Shown here one piece after another: positions 54,975 through 64,000 of a stretch of DNA of 64,000 nucleotides (its first letter is position 1; the number at the start of each line of letters is the position of its first letter). The position numbers and the translations under genes are program-made. This DNA is from Teratosphaeria epicoccoides (taxonomy: Eukaryota > Ascomycota > Dothideomycetes > Mycosphaerellales > Teratosphaeriaceae), in contig JADDMT010000014.1 in assembly GCA_021401465.1 (NCBI GenBank), positions 372,001 through 436,000 of the forward strand. The letters run 5' to 3'. The notes beneath the pieces were generated by a model. The model made no database searches and was not told where the DNA came from. It was given only the letters and a program-made list of their open reading frames with translations.

Positions 54975-56417
54975 ATGCCGGACGAAGCCAACCCGACAGA
55001 ACAGCCCACGGCGGCCGGCGAAGAGAAGCTCTCACCCGCCGAGTTGAAGAAGCGAGCCAAAGCAGAGAAGCAAGCGAGGAGAGCGGCACAGAAGGAGCAG
55101 CAAGGTGGATTCAGCGCAGGACCACCGAACGGCGTAGTCGAGGGTGCGAAACCAGCAGGACCGCAAGAGCCGAAAGGTGGTCAGCAGCAGCAGAGGGCTC
55201 AGCAGCAGCAGTTTAAGGGCAAGCAAGCAGCGCCAGAAGGAAAGGCAGAGCAAAAACAGATGCCGATCAGGCGGAGACCTTCGCAGAGTGGGCCTCCTAA
55301 TGAGGTGGTGCCGAAGAAGGAGAACAAGCAGGTCGAGCTGTTCAGTCACCTATACGCACAACCACGGCGCACTACGCTTGAAGGCGCCCACAAGGATGTT
55401 CATCCAGCTGTGCAGCAAGTGGGTCTGCAAATAAGCAGCTACGAGATATGCGGCAGCAGCGCGAGATGTGTTGCCATGCTCTTTGCCTTCAAAGACGCTA
55501 TACAAGCCTACGAGACGCCAGCCGGTACTTCACTCGCACGACATCTACCAAACCATTATCTTGGACCCCAGATCGATTTCCTGAAGTCCTGTCGACCCAT
55601 CTCGGAGAGCATGGGCAATGCTATCAGGTATCTGAAGAAGTTGATCGTCGAGGTCGATCCAGATACTGAGGAGCAGGAAGCGAAAGACTACCTGTGCGAC
55701 GAGATCGACAGGTTCGTGCGTGAGCGAATCACTGTGACGGATCAAGCTATCGCGGCAAGTGCGAGCCAGCTCATCAAAGCCGGATCAGTCGTGCTCGTGT
55801 ATGCCAAAAGCTCGATTGTCGAGAAGACCATCTTGCAAGCTCAAGCGAATGGAGCCAGGTTGAGAGTTATTGTTATCGACTCAAGGCCACTGTTCGAGGG
55901 CAAGAGTCTAGCCACGACTTTCGTGAATGCTGGGATAGAAGTCGAATACTTGCCATACTCGGGTATCTCACATGCGGTCGAACAGGCTACGATCGTGCTG
56001 CTGGGTGCTCACTCGATGCTTTCAAACGGCCGGTTGATGTCTCGAGTCGGCACAGCGAGCATCGCTATGCAAGCGCACAAGGCCGATATCCCAGTCATCG
56101 TGTGCTGCGAGTCTGTCAAGTTCAGCGGTAAAGTCGCACTGGACAGCATCGTGCTCAATGAGGTGGCGCCTCCGGAAGAGCTGCTCCTGTCAAAGCGAGA
56201 TGCGCCTCATGCGGACGTCAATAAGGACGGTGATGAGGGGGATCAAAGTATGATGAGGACGCTGCATGACTGGAAAGAGATTGCGAATCTGCAGATCTTG
56301 AATTTGATGTACGACGTCACGCCGGCGGAATATATTAGGATGGTGATTTGCGAGTATGGCAGTGTGCCGCCGAGCTCCGTGCCGGTAGTGCATCGGTTGG
56401 CCAATGAGGGAATGTGA
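54975..56417 (+). CDS. gcd2: Translation initiation factor eIF2B subunit delta
   Basis: Regulatory subunit of the guanine-nucleotide exchange factor for eIF2; with alpha and beta it senses phosphorylated eIF2 in general amino-acid control. The 480-residue single-exon product has a Lys/Ala/Gln-rich N-terminus (1-115) with SPAELKKRAKAEKQARRAAQ, as in fungal eIF2B delta. The conserved eIF2B alpha/beta/delta domain (about 130-470) shows LARHLPNHYLGPQIDFLKSC, VDPDTEEQEAKDYLCDEIDR, VVLVYAKSSIVEKTI, LRVIVIDSRPLFEGK, VEYLPYSGISHAVEQATIVL, LLGAHSMLSNGRLMSRVGTA and PVIVCCESVKFSGKV. The C-terminus has LMYDVTPAEYIRMVICEYGS. ATG start at 54,975; the protein begins MPDEANPTEQ. Confidence 0.96.
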   Translation: MPDEANPTEQPTAAGEEKLSPAELKKRAKAEKQARRAAQKEQQGGFSAGPPNGVVEGAKPAGPQEPKGGQQQQRAQQQQFKGKQAAPEGKAEQKQMPIRRRPSQSGPPNEVVPKKENKQVELFSHLYAQPRRTTLEGAHKDVHPAVQQVGLQISSYEICGSSARCVAMLFAFKDAIQAYETPAGTSLARHLPNHYLGPQIDFLKSCRPISESMGNAIRYLKKLIVEVDPDTEEQEAKDYLCDEIDRFVRERITVTDQAIAASASQLIKAGSVVLVYAKSSIVEKTILQAQANGARLRVIVIDSRPLFEGKSLATTFVNAGIEVEYLPYSGISHAVEQATIVLLGAHSMLSNGRLMSRVGTASIAMQAHKADIPVIVCCESVKFSGKVALDSIVLNEVAPPEELLLSKRDAPHADVNKDGDEGDQSMMRTLHDWKEIANLQILNLMYDVTPAEYIRMVICEYGSVPPSSVPVVHRLANEGM

Positions 56418-56899
56418 GGGAGCATGTTCAGATGTAGAAGGGTGGTTAGGCGGAGCGTATGCGTGGTATAACGGCGGGTCGAGTGCATCAAGCGATGGCG
56501 TCTGGGTGGAGGAATTTGTGTGGCGGGAATCGAAGTCAATATGACAATCATCAATGCCAATTCCTCCTGACACAGGCATCAAACTCATTCGTCGCTTCAG
56601 CAGGTGCACGCGTGCTTCACCGCCGTCATGATCTCGAGTTCGTCGTCATCTCGTCGGCCAGTGGTCGACCATCGTCACTAGATGGCGCCCGACCTCGTAA
56701 CTCGCCAGACTGATCGAGGAAATCTGGTCATACAAGTCAGTGAGCGTGAGAATCTATCGGTGACTCGCTCTCATATATTTGCTTAGTGGACCGAGGTAGC
56801 GACTTTGGTACCATGAGAAGAGAGTCGCTGGACTCCAGTGGCTATGCTCGCAGTCATGAAGGCTGATTGTGCCTCACTCATCTTAGACACCGAATGACC
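56418..56899. other. Intergenic, nothing seen
   Basis: 480 bp between GCD2 and the first recognisable NRPS segment. Confidence 0.45.
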
Positions 56900-59850
56900 T
56901 CACAGCCGATGCCAATTGTTGATGGATCAGCCAATCTATATCCCGTTTCCACCAGGCAGCACCAGTATTCCGGAGGCAGCAGTGATCACTCACTCCAACT
57001 TCAGCAGCGCAATTTACCAACAGCAGGCTGCCACTGGGTTCAGCAGATCGAGTCGTGTCTGCGACCTCGCCAGGTACGCTTTCGACATCTCATTGTCCAG
57101 CTTCGTGCACACGCTCGCTGCAGGAGGATGACTCTGTATATCTTCGCAGCAGGAGATCAGCAGTGCCCTTGCTGGCGCGCTATTAGCCTATGAAGTGAGC
57201 TTCGTGGATGTAACACGGTCCGTTGTTGATTTGCTGCAGCCACTTGAACATGGTGGCATTCAAATCGTCGTTTTTGCTGGTGAGCCTCTCCCGGGCCATG
57301 TTGCTCGGCAATGGCAGCACACGCCCGCGTTCTCAACATGTACGGCCCAGCGGAATGGGCCCCACAGAAGGCACAGTGAAGGCGACAATGGCAGTATTCG
57401 ACCGCCACTCCGCAATATCTTCAGCCAGTTATATTGGTCGCGGCCTTGGCCATTGTACTTGGGAGGTCGATGGTCAAGATCACGAGAGGCTGATCTCGAT
57501 CGCGGCCGTCGGCGAGCTGCGAGCTGCTACTGGAAGGCCCGTTTGTTGGAGCTGGCTATTTCAAAGACATTGAAAGGACCAGAGTATCATTCATCGACTC
57601 CCCAATATGGCTCACACGCGGCGATGGCATCGACCATAAAGGACGTCCCGGGCGGCTATACAAGACCGGTGACCTTGTGTCCTATAATTCTGATGGATCA
57701 CTCAATTTTGTTGGCAGGAAGGATGCCCAGGCTAAAATCAATGGCCAACGCCTGGGGCTTGGCGACGTGGAACACAATCTGATAGATTGTATCGACGCCG
57801 GTCCCTCAACAAAAGTAGCGGCAGAGGTGTTGACGCCAAGAGGCAGTGACAAGCCGATGCTTGTTGCTTTCTTGCAGACCAGCCAGCATGCTGTCGTCAA
57901 TGCGAAGATGACAGGGTTGCGAGACCGACTTGCTGCCAGACTTCCTGCGTATACGGTCCCTTCAGCTTATATCAAGATCGAAGAACTTCCACTCTCGTCT
58001 TCCGGTAAGAGGGATCGTAAGCAGCTGCGCACAATCGGAGCGAGTATGACTCGGCATGAGCTCACAGCTTCATTCTCCACCCAAGTAGAGCACCTGGTAC
58101 CGTCGACTAAGCAATGGAGTGAAGTCTTGAATATCGGGATCGAAACAATCTCCGCTAGTGATAGCTTCCTACAGCACGGCGGTGATTCCATCCAAGCTAT
58201 GAAGCTGACCCATGAGAGCTCGACACGAAGGATTCGAACTAGAATTAACTGTGGCCGATATACTTGGCAATGTCAGGTTGTCGCAGATGGCACTGCAATT
58301 ACGAAGGAGAGCCAAAGAGTCGAGAGCGGTTGAGTGTGACTGTCAACCTTACTCTTTATTGCCGTCGGCAAGTCAGTAACAAATGAAGCGCCCGCTGATC
58401 GAGGACGGTCTGTCGCTAAGGAACGTGCTTGACATTCTCCCTATTACCGACTAGCAGGCTCGATATCGTTTGGGCACATATACGCCTGCTCGCAGTTGAG
58501 TGTTTTATCATACCATGGATTTCGTTGACGACTTCGACGCTCCTAGGATACAGCATGCTTTGGTCTCTCTATTCGAACAGCTTGATATGTTGAAGGACGA
58601 TCTTCATGCCATACAAGAACATGTTCTTACAAATCGTCCTCAGACACGTCGGAAGCGACAGCACAGTGTTCGAGACCGCAACGGAGAGTCTTGACGAGTA
58701 CACGTTGCACCCGAAGAAGAACGACCTGCTGTCCGATCTGCATTTCGGAGATGTCATTGCAAAGAGTTTCATCATCCGCCAGACTAGGGACCGGAGACAT
58801 CGAGTCGTGATTCGACTGTCGCATGCACAGTATGATGGCATAGCGCTCCAAAAGATGTGGACAGCATTTGACGACACCTACAATGCATCGAAATCTTTCA
58901 CTAGTGCAACATCTTCCTTTACGCACTACCTCCACGATCTATCGCTGCTCGACAGAGGGAAGATGTCAATGTGCTGGAGCAAGCTGCTCAAGGACAGCAG
59001 CCGAACACAGCTCAATGTCAAACCGCTTTTGGTCTCGGACATGCCACGGGCCCGGAAGTTGTTAAGACACTGCCGACTGCCGTAATCGATTCGGAGGACT
59101 TCACGTTCGCTAACGTGCTTAGAGCAGCTTGGCATATATCCTCGCCAGGGACTTGGCGACCAGTGATGTTGTCTTCGGTAGCCTTGTCTACGGTCGCAGC
59201 CAATTCGGCAGCCAAGACGTTTTTGGTGCATGTGTCAACATCATACCGTATCGCATCATCCTTGAGGAGGGCTGGACCGCAAGAGATATCGTCTCAGCTG
59301 TAGCTGCTCAACAGCTAGCCAGCACGGCCTTCGAGAGCATGGGCTGCCAGAGCATCATTCGAGAATGTACTCAATGGGCCAAGTGGACGTTCTTCAGCTC
59401 TGTGGTTATCCATCAGAACTACGAACGAGGCAGTCCGCAAGGGAGGGCTGTGGACTTCGACAGGGCCGACTTGTCTACCGGTGATGTGGACGATGTTCAA
59501 GTATAAGCCTCATCACGGCGCATGGTGCGCGCTTTGTCCATGCTCGAAAGCGAGGCAGTAGGACATTGTGTCTCTCCAACGCCTGCACAGAGAGTCTGGT
59601 TATCGTCCTGGCTCCATCAGCCTCAGTCTGCGGTGCTGTTTCCATTTTTTGTCAAGGCTACCAGCACATGGATTTGCATGGAGTGCGTGAGACTTCGCCC
59701 GAGTCCAACATGCCACAAGCATGGAATCCTGCAGTTCTAGCACCCTGGGCACATCGACTCTTTCCAGGGTGGATACACGCTGCACTAAGGCGGGCTGGAC
59801 AGTTCCCAGGTTGTGCTCTGCCTGCTGGGTAGCGGGACAAAGGGAGGTGG
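56900..59850 (+). pseudogene. Relic of a nonribosomal peptide synthetase (adenylation-thiolation-condensation)
   Basis: Fragments in shifting plus-strand frames spell one NRPS module in order. Adenylation: PPGSTSIPEAAVITHSN (A3-like, about 56,950), FVDVTRSVVDLLQPLEHGG (57,200), NMYGPAE (A5, about 57,340), YIGRGLGHCTWEVDGQDHE (57,430), GAGYFKDIERT, then YKTGDLVSY (A7, about 57,660), GRKDAQAKINGQR (A8, about 57,715) and SSSGKRDRKQLRT (A10, about 58,000). Thiolation: DSFLQHGGDSIQAMKL with the phosphopantetheine Ser (about 58,160-58,205). Condensation: DILPITD (about 58,430, followed by TAG), LSHAQYDGIAL in place of the HHxxxDG motif, and DVVFGSLVYGRSQF (about 59,170). At least five frame changes and several stops exclude a functional enzyme. 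The 5' part of the A domain and any upstream modules are missing, so it is a truncated relic; the product is unknown. Confidence 0.88.
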
Positions 59851-60790
59851 GTGCGGAGGAAGAGCTAGCTGATGCGCGGCGTATGCGGAGAAGAGTCGTG
59901 CTGTAGATTCTAGCCAGAATTCAACGAGTTCGGCTGGATGCGTTCGGCATCTAATCTGCTGTCAGCGATGAGCGCGTCGAGAAAGAGCCGCATGCCGAGA
60001 TCACAACCCAAAAACGTCAGAGAGTTGCGTATTTGTGATTGCTAATCAGTCGCTCACTGAAGAGCGTCATAAGCCGCGATAATTTCTCTTTGGAAAATTC
60101 ATCATAGTATTTGTGTAGTTGTGTCATCGAGGCATGGGTGGTAGCGGGGAAGAGTGTATACCTTTGAGATAGGCAAAGACACAGTAGGCATGCCTGAGTC
60201 TCAAGAGCATGTCGCACTGGTGTCGTTCAAGACTGATGTTTTTGCCCTGCCCGGCACTACTTAATTCCGTGTCGGGTGGGTTGCACAAGCGCCCGACAAC
60301 CAGTCCTCCTGTTGCGAGACCCGTCAAAAACAATGTTGTAGACCCCGTCCCGCAACTTCGGCGGGAGCGACGCGACTGAAGACTGGGTGGTGCAGCTCGT
60401 TCTCTTTCCAGCGCCGACAAGTAGTGGTGCCGTCACATGTCAGCGAGGCTGTTCCTGCTCAGCCGTGGAAGGCACGAGGCGATCTCACAGTCGACCCAAA
60501 CTCTCGACGGTCCAGAGCCTCGTCACCCAGCTGAACCATGTCAATGAGCAGACAAGCCTACCAATGAGCGGTGAACAACATCCACCAAGCACACGAACCT
60601 GTTGATATCAGATGAGCACTCATTCATTTCTAGCAGTCCACCAGCAAATCGATTTACTCATCCAGATCTTTGCATATTCAAGATCCGAAGCGTGCAAGGA
60701 AGGTCATTACTGCCACCGAGCCAGCATTGTTTCAGACCCCCTATTCGTAGCAATGCTGGCGGCTCGCCAGCTCTAGCATGATTTGGCAAT
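59851..60790. other. Non-coding stretch with dispersed minisatellite-like units
   Basis: No gene accepted. Around 60,525-60,650 are segments resembling the 60-bp repeat at 61.34-61.60 kb, for example GATGAGCACTCATTC near 60,610 compared with GACGAAGCACTCATT at 61,547. Confidence 0.4.
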
Positions 60791-61090
60791 TCACCTTACC
60801 CAAACGCCAGTCTGCATCTGCTCCAATGCCTCGCCAAGGATCCTTGCCTCACTGTCGCTGGATGGCGCTGGTGAGAGAGGAGGGCCAATGTTGATGGAGA
60901 GCTGCATGGTCGCATAGTCCATCGTGATTGCTTCGAACCTCAGAAGGCGATATGTCTTCGTGAGAGCATGCTGAGGGTCGCGGTCTCCGACTCTGATGAT
61001 TCGAATGCTTCGGAAGATGTAATCATGAATGTGGTTTCGCATCTCCGGTGGAAGGCGAAGAAGTGGTGATTGTTCCACTGGGCGAGGGCT
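60791..61090 (-). pseudogene. F-box-like (2EXR-type) gene fragment, copy C
   Basis: A minus-strand frame without an ATG start reads VEQSPLLRLPPEMRNHIHDY then IFRSIRIIRVGDRDPQHALT, the same LPPExRN.I.. motif as the copies at 31.9 and 32.9 kb. Upstream the frame is closed by TGA, shortly before a possible acceptor (CTGAAAG), so a 5' exon could exist but none was found. It ends about 95 codons on. Treated as a fragment. Confidence 0.5.
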
Positions 61091-61339
61091 TGTCTTTCAG
61101 ATGGTGGCAAGTGGCTGCGATGATGCGTCCGGGGTCGTCGTCTGTTGTTCGCAGTATCTAATGGCAGACTCGACGGTGCAAGTCTAGAAAGGAGGCCGGC
61201 TTGAGTCATGTGGTGCAAGATGAAAGGGGCCTTCCCATGCAAGATTCGGCTATTGCAAAACATTCCAGCTGACCAGCTAGACATCTCGCCAGCCAAACGC
61301 ACTACGTGGTTACGTAGTATATGGTTGAAGCTACCGATC

Positions 61340-61600
61340 CAACCAGTCAGTGAGCAGTCGATTGTCTGACAAAGTTCTCATCCGCATCAGTAGGCAATCG
61401 GCCACATCAAAGACCAGTCGATCGTACGACATAGCACTGACTCGTGTCAGCGGCGAGTGAAACACATCAAGAAGCAGTCAAACCCCTGGATTAGCAGTCG
61501 ACCGCATTAAGAGACAGCCAATCACTCAATAATCAATGAGCCGTTTGACGAAGCACTCATTTGCGTGAGCAGGCAGTCAACCAGATCATCCAGTCATCTC
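61340..61600. repeat. Degenerate ~60-bp minisatellite
   Basis: Units begin with GAC(A/G)(A/T)AG near 61,368, 61,428 and 61,547 (spacing 60 and 119 bp), with a more diverged unit in between near 61,488. Shared core words are GCACTCAT/GCACTGAC, CAGTCRACC or CAATCGGCC, and CACATCAA(A)GA. Divergence between units is high, so the array is old. Confidence 0.65.
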
Positions 61601-61646
61601 AATCTCACGAAGTGCCGGCCCGCCTTTCCCCAAAAAGCAGCGCTCT

Positions 61647-62804
61647 TTAGTCCATAATGAGCACACCCCTAAATCTCACCTTGCCACTCAACATGTGGTC
61701 CAGCGCCTCATTAGCCTTCTCCAACGGGAACCTCTCGATCATACACTTGACGCCATGTGTCTGCGCAAACTTGATCGCTTCTTCTGAATCCAAGGCGTGT
61801 CCTGATGGCCAACCGCGCACCTGCAGCGCGTTGATGACCAATGGGACTGTGTTCACCTGCACGGGCCCGATGGCGACATGTACCAGCAGCTTGCCCTCCG
61901 GAGCCAGACCCTTGAGCAAGGGATCGATGACTTCTGGGTTGGGAGCCGTAACCACAACGCAAGCGGCACCACCAAGCCTCTGCAACTCCTCGCTGACGTT
62001 GGTGGCTTCGGTGTCAATGTACGTGTTGGCGCCGAGCTGCATGGCGAAGTCCTTCTTCTGCGTGCCGCGGGAGAGAGCGACTGTGTGAAAGCCCATTTTG
62101 CGAGCATACTGGATAGCCAAATGGCCCAGTCCTCCAAGTCCCTGGACGCATACTACGTCGCCGGGAGTGATGCCCATGTGCCTCATCCCATTAAACACGG
62201 TGACGCCAGCGCAAAGGAGGGGCGCGACTTCAGCAGGGTCTGCCTCCTTCGGGATGCGCACAGCGGCTTCAGTGCGGAGAGTGGCATACTCGCCGTATCC
62301 ACCGTCACGCATGACGCCGTTGATGGTCTGAAAGATGAGCAGAAGGTCAGCTAATGCCTCAAGCACAAAAAGGGTATTTTGTCGGAATCTCAACCTTGTT
62401 CGAACACATCTGAAACTGTCCCCGACCACAAGCCGTGCAACTGAAATCGTGGCCACCGTGCCAGGCTCCACCAACACGGTCACCAATCTTCCACTTTTTC
62501 TCCGTGGGCGAGACCTTGACGACTGTGCCTACGTACTCATGGCCCAGACGCTGGATGTGGCTGCTTAAATCAGTAGGATGTTCTTCACATCGCAGGCTTT
62601 CTATGACTTTTCAAAGACTTACGGCGGGCCCATGTGTCCCATATGCACAGCGTGGTCCGAGTGACAGACACCACAAGCATGCACCTTAAGCAAAATCTCT
62701 CCGTCTTGGATCTCCGGCACAGGAACCTCCTTGATCTCAAGCGGCTTGCCCTGGGCCACAAGGCAGGCTGCCTTCATCGTCTTCGGGATCTGCTGAGACA
62801 TCAT
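61647..62804 (-). CDS. Zinc-dependent alcohol dehydrogenase, three exons
   Basis: Medium-chain NAD(P)-dependent alcohol dehydrogenase. Exons 62,623-62,804, 62,395-62,560 and 61,647-62,327. Introns of 62 nt (GTAAGT...GCAG) and 67 nt (weak donor GTTGAG, branch GCTGAC, acceptor TTTCAG); both restore the family alignment (GPPHIQRLGHEYVG and MCSNKTINGVMRDGGY). 342 residues, starting MMSQQIPKTMKAACLVA. Catalytic zinc ligands: Cys47 in GVCHSD, His68-Glu69 in GHE, and Cys155 in APLLCAGVTV. The structural-zinc lobe reads HDFSCTACGRGQFQMC, three cysteines with Asp at the usual first ligand position. Coenzyme motif GLGGLGHLA near residue 172. Single domain, probably cytosolic; substrate unknown. Confidence 0.93.
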
Positions 62805-63761
62805 GTCTTCTGCAGATATTGTATTTGCTGTCGCTGATTCAATTCTTCTCTTCGGCTTTTGCACCGGCTAAATATCTGCTTCTTTCTGGTAGATAGCTTT
62901 GACTCCTTGATGAGTTATGACGCTGACTGCTTTCACTGAAAATGCTGGATATAGAGAAGAGGAGACCACAGGAAAATCAGCTACCTGTCCGAGCGCTTCA
63001 TGAGCTGTCGTATTGAGAATCTGCCCTATCCTCATAAATCCTCCAGGAGCTGGACTCTCTGCATGACGTCGTGTACCATGGAAGACACTCTCGCCGAACA
63101 GAACGTTGACGAAACCACCAACAGGAAGCGCTCGTCATTGCCGATGACGTAGAAAAAGGCAGTGTGTATCTTATCGGGGTAACTATCCTGCTTTCCTGGA
63201 TGTCTCTCTGCGCTGACCGTAGCAGACGAGATGCTCAGCTCCTGCGATTCGCGCCATTCGGCGATAAGACGATACTTCCGGTCCATGTTGTGGGCCTCCA
63301 AGTTGCCAAAAATCCGAGGATAGAGAGAGCATTATAAGCTAGTTTGGGAATGGAGATGAGAGGAAGCACTCAAGATGAATCACTACGCTTGACCATCAAT
63401 GTTGTTTCGCACCCGTGTCGTCATCACAGGGTCATCAACAGCAGCGACTTCAAGACTTGTATCTTAATTAAGATGCTCATATAGGTCGCACAAGCGAGCT
63501 GACACGCTGTATGATCTTCTCGAAAATGAGGGATATACACAATCCAAGTGCCGCGTCTTCTCGAGACACTTGAACGCCAGAACGGATGCATGTGTGCGCA
63601 CAGTTGCACTTGGAAACTCGCTGAAAGAACAGCAACCGGACAATTTTGATCGAGAGAATTGTCCCTCCTGCCTGCGGCGCTTTCGCGTATATCTCTGCCA
63701 TTATGGTAATGCCCAGATTCTTAATCCCGTCCCGCTGGCGTCACGTATCCTCCGGCAATTT
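62805..63761. other. Intergenic upstream of the alcohol dehydrogenase
   Basis: About 950 bp. A minus-strand frame at 63,032-63,286 (84 codons from ATG, MDRKYRLIAEWRESQELSIS) has no recognisable family and is not claimed as a gene. Should contain the ADH promoter. Confidence 0.4.
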
Positions 63762-63968
63762 CTACCCATTCAGGTATACCTGTGTGAAGTCAGCACCGTC
63801 AGAAATTGCAAGTGATGGGAGTGACTGACAGCTTCCCTCCTTGTTCTCTACCTCCTGGACGTCCGTGTCACATCTACACCGGCAACCAACGCCATTTTCC
63901 TTCTCTGGATCCCACTTTGCCCAATACTCATCTTCCTCCTTCCTCAACTTCTCATCTACAGTAGTCAT
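63762..63968 (-). CDS. Possible 5' exon of an unrecognised small gene at the window edge
   Basis: ATG at 63,968 opens MTTVDEKLRKEEDEYWAKWD then PEKENG, a highly charged amphipathic start that looks like genuine protein. The following Cys/Arg-rich part (VGCRCRCD) looks less so, suggesting a splice site soon after the charged segment; I could not place it. Family unknown. Confidence 0.35.
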   Translation of the reverse strand: MTTVDEKLRKEEDEYWAKWDPEKENGVGCRCRCDTDVQEVENKEGSCQSLPSLAISDGADFTQVYLNG

Positions 63969-64000
63969 CTCCAGATACGGCTCTCTGGGAAGCTGTCTCG

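Noticed and set aside
1..64000. CRISPR arrays, operons, Shine-Dalgarno sites
   Set aside because: The window is eukaryotic (spliceosomal introns); no regularly spaced short repeats with unique spacers were seen.

Overview
The window is a filamentous ascomycete chromosome segment, most likely Dothideomycetes (class is my inference). Evidence: introns of 51-74 nt with GTAAGT-like donors, CTAAC/CTGAC branch sites and CAG/TAG acceptors; fungal families such as HET, an NRPS relic and a GPI-anchored Ser/Thr-rich wall protein; mostly intronless giant genes (TEL1, NUP192); and RIP-type decay (CpA to TpA) of a retrotransposon.

Layout. 0.5-10.7 kb, all on the minus strand: SNF1-kinase gamma subunit SNF4, a Ptc1-type PP2C phosphatase, a short-chain dehydrogenase and a Pho80/Pcl-type cyclin. 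10.7-23.7 kb is a gene-poor island. It contains one complete Ty1/copia LTR retrotransposon (13,107-19,964, pol on minus) with LTRs, 5-bp target duplications, primer-binding site and polypurine tract. Its gag-pol frame runs about 1,570 codons without a frameshift but is full of TAG/TAA stops. A second, unrecognised 369-codon frame lies between pol and the 3' LTR. 23.7-31.4 kb: mitochondrial ribosomal protein uL15m, a HET-domain pseudogene, a rhomboid protease and a DUF1275 membrane protein. 31.9-33.8 kb: two decayed tandem paralogues of an F-box-like (2EXR-type) family. 34.1-37.4 kb: external alternative NADH dehydrogenase and a GPI-anchored surface protein.

38.5-52.8 kb is a housekeeping block: NUP192 and TEL1 (ATM kinase), divergently transcribed from a 444-bp shared intergenic region. 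Then come a small secreted cysteine-rich protein, eIF2B delta (GCD2), a strongly frameshifted NRPS relic (A-T-C, 56.9-59.9 kb), a third F-box-like fragment, a degenerate 60-bp minisatellite and a zinc alcohol dehydrogenase.

The genes do not form one pathway. Core genes alternate with decaying accessory DNA (retroelement, HET, NRPS, F-box-like copies). The most unusual object is the copia element: half-tRNA-iMet-type priming site, non-TG/CA LTR ends, an extra charged-protein ORF, and nonsense codons that are almost all TAG or TAA. Exon structures were worked out by hand from splice consensus and family conservation; no search was run.
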